NCBI GenBank assembly: GCA_003086435.1 | Contig: QEFD01000046.1 | Coordinates: 1-6,205 of the forward strand | Source: Acidianus hospitalis | GTDB taxonomy: Archaea; Thermoproteota; Thermoprotei_A; Sulfolobales; Sulfolobaceae | Direction: 5' to 3' | Length of the DNA: 6,205 nt | Shown: in pieces, positions 1-6,205 of the stretch | How the letters are laid out: each line of letters begins with the position of its first letter | How positions within the stretch are numbered: the stretch's first letter is position 1 | Notes under the pieces: model-generated | Told to the model about the DNA's origin: nothing | Seen by the model: only the letters and a program-made list of their open reading frames with translations | Database searches by the model: none | Translations under genes and position numbers: made by a program

Positions 1-61
1 CTATGAAGAATAATATCTGAAGGATTTCTATTGCTAATTGAAGGGCATCAGAGACACTCAC
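1..61 (-). CDS. Possible 5' end of a minus-strand gene leaving the window (uncertain)
   Basis: On the minus strand one frame stays open from a GTG at 59-61 to the left edge. It would encode about 20 residues of a mixed polar and hydrophobic helix beginning (V/M)SVSDALQLAIE. The other two minus-strand frames close quickly, and the plus-strand frames hit stops at 2-6, 11-13 and 18-20. A minus-strand TATA-like stretch at about 103-115 would place a transcript start near 82, leaving a leader of about 20 nt with no clear Shine-Dalgarno motif. No family can be recognised from so little sequence. The alternative is that the stretch is plain intergenic DNA. Confidence 0.25.
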   Translation of the reverse strand, partial: MSVSDALQLAIEILQILFFI

Positions 62-146
62 AAATTCTATATACTTTTCAAAGGCGATAAACCTTGCGTA
101 TTATTTTTAAATATAGAGGCATCTAAATTCTTAATGCATAAAAATT

Positions 147-154
147 CTTTTTAA
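147..154 (+). promoter_or_regulatory. TATA box for the flavoprotein disulfide reductase gene
   Basis: The stretch CTTTTTAA lies with its centre about 26 bp before the ATG at 176. This is the archaeal TATA-to-start-site distance, so the transcript probably starts at or next to the A of the start codon and is leaderless. No Shine-Dalgarno motif is visible before the ATG, which agrees with that. The box is a weak match to the Sulfolobales consensus. Confidence 0.5.
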
Positions 155-175
155 TCTTAACTTTGTAATTGACAT

Positions 176-1540
176 ATGATAGTAGATGTTTTGATAGCGG
201 GAGCAGGCGGTGCAGGCTATCCAGCAGCATTTAGATTAGATAAAGCTGGATTAAAGGTAGTAATGGCTGATCCCAAAGGAGAACTAGGAGGTAATTGCTT
301 ATATCAAGGTTGTGTGCCTTCTAAGACACTGAGAGAATTAGCCCATCTGTACGTAAGAGCTAAGAAATTACTAGGATTTAATGAGACAATACCCTTTGAG
401 AAAGCCCAAGATCATAAAGACTTTGTTCAAGAAACTAGGTTTAAGCAGCATAAACAAGAATTAGCAGAATCTTCTGTAGAATTTTATAAAGGAGAAGTAG
501 AGATTATAGATAATCATCATGCAGTAATCAAAGATGAGAAAGGAGATGTGCAGGTAGAGTATAAATACCTAATTTTAGCTACTGGAAGTGAGCCTTTTAA
601 ACCAAAATTTCCAGGTTCAGAATATTGTATAACTAGTGACGATCTTTATAAATATAAGACTTCGATAAGAAAATTACCTAAAGAAATGGTAATAATTGGA
701 GGAGGTTATATTGCTTTAGAAACCGCCTCTATTATGAATGCCTTAGGTACTAAGGTTCATGTATTAGTTAGGTCAGATAGAGTACTTAGAGGACTGGATA
801 GTAGACTCGTATCCTCATTACTTTCAATGTTGGATAAGAACATTGATATAAGGTTTAACTCACCAGTTATAGAAGTTCAGAAGATTGGAGATAAAGATGA
901 ATATAAAGTAATATATTCCGAGAAATCAGAGAAAAAGGAAATTTCCGCAGATTTAGTTATGTTAGCTACTGGTAGAAGACCAGTATATCCTAAAGGGACT
1001 GAAAAATTGGGTTTGGCAATAGGTAAAACAGGGATAATGGTTGATGAAACAATAGTAACTAGTGTTAAAAACGTTTATGCACCGGGCGACGTGAATGGTA
1101 GATCAATGTTCTTCCACTCTGCAGTTAGGCAGTCTTTAGTCTCTGCTCATAATATACTTGCGGGTACACCAATAGATTATATGGATTTCCAAAGCGTGCC
1201 AATTTCCGTTTTTACAATTCCTTCTATTGCTTATGTGGGAATATTACCAGAGGAGGCAAAAAGGAGAGGAATAGACATAATAGAAGCATCATATCCCTTG
1301 AGTAAAGATTCAAGAGCGCAAATGTATGATGAAGCCGAAGGAGAAGTTAGACTGTTCTTTGAAAGAGGATCTTTAAGAATAATTGGAGGATGGATAATAG
1401 GAATAGATGCGCCAACTATGATAAACGAAATAGGCACTGCAGTAGCTAATGGACTAACAGCTAGACAAATGGCTAATTATGCAGATCAACATCCAATGTC
1501 AAATGAAAGCATAAGTTATGCAGCAAGGAGCATATTTTGA
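176..1540 (+). CDS. FAD-dependent pyridine nucleotide-disulfide oxidoreductase (dihydrolipoamide dehydrogenase/glutathione reductase class)
   Basis: This 454-residue cytoplasmic flavoenzyme should move electrons between NAD(P)H, FAD and a redox-active cysteine pair to a small disulfide. Its length is normal for class I enzymes. The FAD-binding GAGGAG is at residues 9-14, with acidic D32 at the end of the second strand. The redox motif CLYQGC is at 41-46, followed by PSK with K50. The second nucleotide-binding motif GGGYIALE is at 175-182, and E182 is the expected partner of K50. ATG motifs at 135-137 and 264-266 and YAPGD (301-305, FAD-contacting D305) follow. The C-terminal dimerisation domain ends with HPMSNE (439-444), giving the catalytic His439-Glu444 pair. 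R199 and R205 after the second Rossmann strand match the arginines that set NADPH preference in E. coli glutathione reductase. The first ATG fits a leaderless start. The true substrate is unknown: lipoamide, a thiol disulfide or mercuric ion are alternatives. The gene stands alone and converges with the next. Confidence 0.9.
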   Translation: MIVDVLIAGAGGAGYPAAFRLDKAGLKVVMADPKGELGGNCLYQGCVPSKTLRELAHLYVRAKKLLGFNETIPFEKAQDHKDFVQETRFKQHKQELAESSVEFYKGEVEIIDNHHAVIKDEKGDVQVEYKYLILATGSEPFKPKFPGSEYCITSDDLYKYKTSIRKLPKEMVIIGGGYIALETASIMNALGTKVHVLVRSDRVLRGLDSRLVSSLLSMLDKNIDIRFNSPVIEVQKIGDKDEYKVIYSEKSEKKEISADLVMLATGRRPVYPKGTEKLGLAIGKTGIMVDETIVTSVKNVYAPGDVNGRSMFFHSAVRQSLVSAHNILAGTPIDYMDFQSVPISVFTIPSIAYVGILPEEAKRRGIDIIEASYPLSKDSRAQMYDEAEGEVRLFFERGSLRIIGGWIIGIDAPTMINEIGTAVANGLTARQMANYADQHPMSNESISYAARSIF

Positions 1541-1593
1541 TACGAAAAGAAGAAAATTTTTCATTTATTTTGGCATGTTTCTGGATATTTTTT
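1541..1593. terminator. Bidirectional T-rich terminator between convergent genes
   Basis: Archaeal transcription ends at runs of T in the non-template strand. Reading rightward there are T runs at 1557-1561, 1564-1571 and 1588-1593, the last ones inside the 3' end of the opposing gene. Reading leftward there are T-rich stretches opposite the A runs at 1545-1556. There is no strong hairpin. The 24-bp gap seems to terminate both transcripts. Confidence 0.4.
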
Positions 1594-1933
1594 CTCTTAT
1601 TTGCGTATCCACTTCTCCTAAGGCCTTAGTTAATAATTTCATGTCTCTATCGTGCAAGTCTTTAGGTAATTTAGAAGAGGCTTGCATTCTTAACTGTATA
1701 AAAGCTTTTAGGACGTCATCAGGTAATGTTGAAGCTAACTTAAGATTGGTTTTGCATAAATTTAGATATTCTTCATCAGTAGCCTTTTCTGTCATTTCTC
1801 TTATTAGATCTTTTAGAGTGTTTATCTTATCCTCATCTTTCATCTGAAGTAATTGTTGGAACAATTTACTCATTATTTCTTCTCTTTCTTTTTCTTGCAT
1901 TTTAGCTATTTGGAGAATAGAAAGCTGAGACAT
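1565..1933 (-). CDS. Small all-helical hypothetical protein (122 aa)
   Basis: I do not recognise this protein. It has 122 residues, is rich in K, E, D, L, Q and M, and has no signal peptide or membrane segment. It looks entirely alpha-helical: helices are likely at about 5-32, 34-50, 53-66, 71-84 and 91-118. Two similar helix-capping motifs occur 19 residues apart, STLPDDV at 68-74 and SKLPKDL at 87-93, which suggests a short internal repeat. A single cysteine (C60) makes metal binding unlikely. The ATG start is supported by a TATA box centred 27 bp upstream, implying a leaderless mRNA. The gene lies 69 bp downstream of the beta subunit gene on the same strand, but its own promoter argues for separate transcription, with some read-through possible. 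The consistent amino-acid pattern and the promoter support a real gene over the opposite-strand frame that overlaps it. Confidence 0.75.
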   Translation of the reverse strand: MSQLSILQIAKMQEKEREEIMSKLFQQLLQMKDEDKINTLKDLIREMTEKATDEEYLNLCKTNLKLASTLPDDVLKAFIQLRMQASSKLPKDLHDRDMKLLTKALGEVDTQIREKISRNMPK

Positions 1934-1954
1934 GATATTACATTGTTTTAAAAA

Positions 1955-1964
1955 GTTATAAAAG
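1955..1964 (-). promoter_or_regulatory. TATA box for the 122-aa hypothetical gene
   Basis: On the minus strand the sequence CTTTTATAAC is centred about 27 bp before the ATG at 1931-1933. It is preceded by GTTTAAA, a plausible BRE region. The spacing predicts a transcript starting at the ATG, hence leaderless. Confidence 0.6.
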
Positions 1965-1985
1965 TTTAAACGGAAAAAATATGCT

Positions 1986-4778
<2,793 letters not shown>

Positions 4779-4820
4779 ATTATAAATTCTCGAAAGTAGA
4801 ATATAAAATGCTCTCACGTA

Positions 4821-4832
4821 ATTTTATAAATG
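4821..4832 (-). promoter_or_regulatory. TATA box for the alpha-beta oxidoreductase operon
   Basis: The minus strand reads CATTTATAAAAT, a strong archaeal TATA box preceded by AAAATACT as a possible BRE. Its centre near 4826 predicts a transcript start near 4800 and a leader of about 20 nt before the ATG at 4778. No Shine-Dalgarno motif is evident in that leader. Confidence 0.6.
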
Positions 4833-4944
4833 AGTATTTTAACAAAGTTAATTGGTGCCTTTAATAGAAAGTTAAAATAATATCGAATGCGTAATATTTA
4901 ATTCATATCATAAACATTGTAAAAACTTAAGATGGTATTATCTG

Positions 4945-4972
4945 GAAATTTCTGAAAAATTTCTATCATAGA
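4945..4972. repeat. Cluster of short palindromes in the divergent promoter region
   Basis: Three short symmetric elements follow one another: GAAATTTC (4945-4952, perfect), GAAAAATTTC (4954-4963, near-perfect) and TCTATCATAGA (4962-4972, perfect 5-1-5). The first two are similar, start 9 bp apart, and so form a tandem repeat. They lie 50-75 bp upstream of the TATA box of the cupin-like gene and over 110 bp upstream of the oxidoreductase TATA box. They may be a regulator site; AT-rich DNA yields such symmetry by chance, so this is tentative. Confidence 0.35.
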
Positions 4973-5011
4973 TCTTAGGAGACTTTATCACTTTCAAGCC
5001 TCACTCTGGGA

Positions 5012-5023
5012 AAAATAAATATA
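5012..5023 (+). promoter_or_regulatory. TATA box for the cupin-like gene
   Basis: AAAATAAATATA is centred about 27 bp before the ATG at 5046 and preceded by GGGA, which may serve as part of a BRE. The spacing predicts a leaderless or nearly leaderless mRNA. Confidence 0.5.
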
Positions 5024-5045
5024 CCCGTGAAAGTAGTTAACACCT

Positions 5046-5324
5046 ATGAAGTACCAAGAATTAATTTCAATAAAAAATGATATGTTTATTTCAAAAAATG
5101 CAGCAGATATGATAATGTATATGAAACCAGGAGAGAAAATAGTCTTTAAGAAAAACCAGGAGTTATCTTTAATAGTACACAAGGGTGAAGGAGAACTAAG
5201 TATAGGGAAGAGGCGTGTAAAACTGAAGGAGAAAAGCACTATAATTAGTAAAGAATCCACAGAGAAAATTATAGTAGCTATAACATCAATGTTGCTATTT
5301 ATTCATATAGAGGCTATTGCTTGA
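5046..5324 (+). CDS. Small cupin-like hypothetical protein (92 aa)
   Basis: The function is not known. The 92-residue protein looks mostly beta-stranded from residue 23 on. KPGEKIVF (27-34), then SLIVHKGEGELSIGKRRVKLKEKST (41-65), a Ser/Lys/Glu turn, and a closing hydrophobic strand at about 75-91 follow the order of a single-domain cupin barrel (strand, glycine turn, strand, KEKS in place of the usual GD, strand). The metal-binding histidines and glutamate of enzymatic cupins are mostly missing (only H45 and H87), so a binding or structural role is more likely than catalysis. The hydrophobic C-terminus could be mistaken for a membrane segment, but isoleucine-rich strands fit better. The ATG is supported by a TATA box at the leaderless distance. 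The TGA stop abuts the stop of the convergent gene. The fold call is an inference from pattern only. Confidence 0.65.
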   Translation: MKYQELISIKNDMFISKNAADMIMYMKPGEKIVFKKNQELSLIVHKGEGELSIGKRRVKLKEKSTIISKESTEKIIVAITSMLLFIHIEAIA

Positions 5325-5729
5325 TTAAATTTTACTCTCAATTCTTTTTAACCTAACTTTTTCCTCAAAATTTTTCTTAAAGTCATTGATCCACCTAGAT
5401 ATAAATAATCTAGAGATTTTTTCAAACCATCCATCATAGTCGAATATCAATGTAACCTTTCCTTGCTCAATCAAAAACTCCAAATTTCCAGTTCCGCCTT
5501 TATTTATTGTAAAGACATATTTTATTCTTCCCTCAGTTGAGGAATAGTAATTGCCAACCATCTCAAAAGGCGTTCCTAGGAATTTTCCTTTACAAGTGTA
5601 TTTTCCTTCACTTATTTTAACTTCCTTAATTGGAGGGAATAAATTGGGTAATACAAATGAAGGGTCAGAAAGAACTACTAACAATGCATTACTTTCATGC
5701 TTAGTTTGTATTTCAACACTAATTCTCAT
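5325..5729 (-). CDS. START/Bet v 1-like (SRPBCC) protein, probable DUF3211 family
   Basis: This 134-residue protein has the layout of a helix-grip fold: a first strand at 1-9 (MRISVEIQT), a short helical segment around 11-30 (NALLVVLSDPSFVLPNLFP), several antiparallel strands between about 34 and 97 (including KYTCKGKFLG and RIKYVFTINKG), and a long amphipathic C-terminal helix at about 100-131. Such folds bind a hydrophobic ligand in a cavity. Size and pattern resemble the thermoacidophile-specific DUF3211 family, of which a Sulfurisphaera (Sulfolobus) tokodaii member has a Bet v 1-type structure; this assignment is from memory of the family, not a search. No ligand is known. No signal peptide or membrane helix is seen. 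The ATG at 5727-5729 follows a TATA box with a leader of about 9 nt. The gene is divergent from TFB and converges with the cupin-like gene with no gap. Confidence 0.8.
   Translation of the reverse strand: MRISVEIQTKHESNALLVVLSDPSFVLPNLFPPIKEVKISEGKYTCKGKFLGTPFEMVGNYYSSTEGRIKYVFTINKGGTGNLEFLIEQGKVTLIFDYDGWFEKISRLFISRWINDFKKNFEEKVRLKRIESKI
5345..5375 (+). terminator. T tracts ending the cupin-like transcript
   Basis: Downstream of the TGA at 5322-5324 the plus strand has T runs at 5345-5349, 5358-5362 and 5371-5375, all inside the 3' end of the opposing gene. Because the two genes abut, the transcript must end within its neighbour, and these runs are the best candidates. Confidence 0.35.
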
Positions 5730-5759
5730 GTTTCATCATTATAGAATTTAAGCCTAAAG

Positions 5760-5768
5760 GTTATAAAT
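5760..5768 (-). promoter_or_regulatory. TATA box for the START-like gene
   Basis: The minus strand reads CATTTATAA, centred about 35 bp before the ATG at 5729. This predicts a transcript start near 5738 and a leader of 8-9 nt. The GATGA just before the start is at best a weak ribosome-binding site. Confidence 0.5.
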
Positions 5769-5837
5769 GTGTGCCATTTTACCATTAAATAAAATATATC
5801 AAATATTATCTTTTTTCAACATTAAATTCATGATTAC

Positions 5838-5848
5838 ATTTTATAAAG
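5838..5848 (+). promoter_or_regulatory. TATA box for the TFB gene
   Basis: ATTTTATAAAG is a good archaeal TATA box. Its centre near 5843 predicts a start near 5869 and a leader of about 27 nt. A second AT-rich candidate, ACTTTATTAAC at 5852-5862, would give a start near 5882. Either way this gene has a leader, and GTGA at 5887-5890, 5 nt before the ATG, may act as a ribosome-binding site. Confidence 0.5.
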
Positions 5849-5895
5849 AAAACTTTATTAACTAGAAAGACAATATATGTAAATTCGTGACCAGT

Positions 5896-6205
5896 ATGAG
5901 TAGTGAAGTAATATGTCCAAAGGACAAAATAGTCTTTGACGCTAACAGGGGAGAGTACATCTGTACAGAGACGGGAGAAGTAATAGAGGATAAAGTTGTA
6001 GACCAAGGACCAGAGTGGAGAGCTTATACAGAAGAAGAGAACAGAGAAAGAAGCAGAGCTGGTACAATTAACTTAGCAGTTCATGATATGGGTCTTTCAA
6101 CCTATATGGATACAAGGGCAAAGGATAGAATAAAAGCCATGAGATTGAGGAAATTACAGATAAGATCTAGGGTAGGTACTTCAGAACAGAGGAACTTAGT
6201 TAAGG
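5896..6205 (+). CDS. tfb: Transcription initiation factor TFB (partial, 3' end outside the window)
   Basis: TFB binds the TATA box-TBP complex and recruits RNA polymerase, as TFIIB does in eukaryotes. The 103 visible residues cover the N-terminal zinc ribbon (about 7-33: CPKD, then [18 protein letters not shown]), the B-reader ([13 protein letters not shown] at 36-48), the B-linker (about 56-80) and the start of the first cyclin fold ([19 protein letters not shown]). Only C7 and C23 remain of the four zinc-ligand cysteines: D10 and T26 occupy the other CxxC positions. From memory, Sulfolobus TFB1 has the same two-cysteine pattern. The linker seems about 10 residues shorter than that of S. solfataricus TFB1, so this may be the TFB2 paralogue. 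The frame is open upstream to 5866 with an in-frame GTG at 5887, but the ATG better fits the leader and ribosome-binding site. About two thirds of the protein lies outside the window. Confidence 0.93.
   Translation, partial: MSSEVICPKDKIVFDANRGEYICTETGEVIEDKVVDQGPEWRAYTEEENRERSRAGTINLAVHDMGLSTYMDTRAKDRIKAMRLRKLQIRSRVGTSEQRNLVK

Noticed and set aside
94..111. TGCGTA plus AT-rich stretch resembling 4888-4902
   Set aside because: The shared core is only six bases with loosely similar flanks. In DNA this AT-rich a single pair is not evidence of a shared site.
1518..1847. Plus-strand frame of 109 codons overlapping the 122-aa gene
   Set aside because: It is antisense to a better gene with a good promoter, it starts inside the flavoprotein 3' end, and it has a Ser/Phe/Leu-rich shadow composition.
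4779..4817. GTG start 13 codons upstream for the alpha subunit
   Set aside because: The GTG at 4815-4817 would lie about 9 bp from the TATA box, inside the promoter, and the family N-terminus begins just before the IGGAQG motif. The ATG at 4776-4778 also gives residue numbers that match the characterised enzyme.
5735..5741. Possible C/D box guide RNA on the minus strand (ATGATGA just before the START-like gene, CTGA downstream)
   Set aside because: The C-to-D distance is about 64 nt, longer than usual for archaeal C/D RNAs, there is no clear D'/C' pair, and most of the span is coding sequence.
5767..5865. 32-residue plus-strand frame upstream of TFB
   Set aside because: It lies across the TFB and START-like promoters, is extremely AT-rich, and has no TATA box at a suitable distance. 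It looks like chance.
5806..6006. Minus-strand frame antisense to the TFB start
   Set aside because: It opposes a clearly recognised TFB coding region and has the Tyr/Phe/Val-rich composition of a shadow frame.

Overview
The window looks like ordinary chromosome from a thermoacidophilic crenarchaeon of the order Sulfolobales (Sulfolobus, Saccharolobus, Acidianus, Sulfurisphaera or similar). The grounds are a two-gene 2-oxoacid:ferredoxin oxidoreductase with a fused gamma-alpha subunit, a TFB whose zinc ribbon has the Sulfolobus-like reduced cysteine set, AT-rich DNA with heavy AGA/AGG/ATA codon use, and archaeal TATA boxes about 26 bp upstream of start codons, which implies several leaderless mRNAs. 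I see no insertion sequence, CRISPR array, tRNA, rRNA or phage gene.

Layout from left to right. 1-175 is mostly non-coding and may hold the 5' end of a minus-strand gene that leaves the window. 176-1540 (+) encodes a CxxxxC flavoprotein disulfide reductase of the dihydrolipoamide dehydrogenase/glutathione reductase class, with arginines typical of NADPH use. It converges on a small helical protein of unknown function (1565-1933, -). Next, also on the minus strand, is the operon for 2-oxoacid:ferredoxin oxidoreductase: alpha (2904-4778) followed by beta (2003-2917), which overlap by 14 bp. A 267-bp divergent promoter region (4779-5045) separates alpha from a small cupin-like protein (5046-5324, +). 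The stop codon of that gene directly abuts the stop codon of a START/Bet v 1-like protein (5325-5729, -), probably of the Sulfolobales DUF3211 family. A 166-bp divergent promoter region then leads to transcription initiation factor TFB (5896 to the right edge, +), which is cut off early in its first cyclin fold.

The clearest functional unit is the alpha/beta oxidoreductase. It oxidatively decarboxylates pyruvate, 2-oxoglutarate or related acids to acyl-CoA while reducing ferredoxin, and so serves central carbon metabolism. The flavoprotein is a separate redox enzyme with its own promoter and terminator. The small genes each appear to have their own promoter.

I did not find a convincing undescribed multi-gene system. 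The items most worth a second look are three helically phased AAACTC repeats at the end of the beta gene, a cluster of short palindromes upstream of the cupin-like gene, the zinc-ribbon and linker departures in TFB, and the glutathione-reductase-like NADPH signature in an organism group not known to use glutathione.
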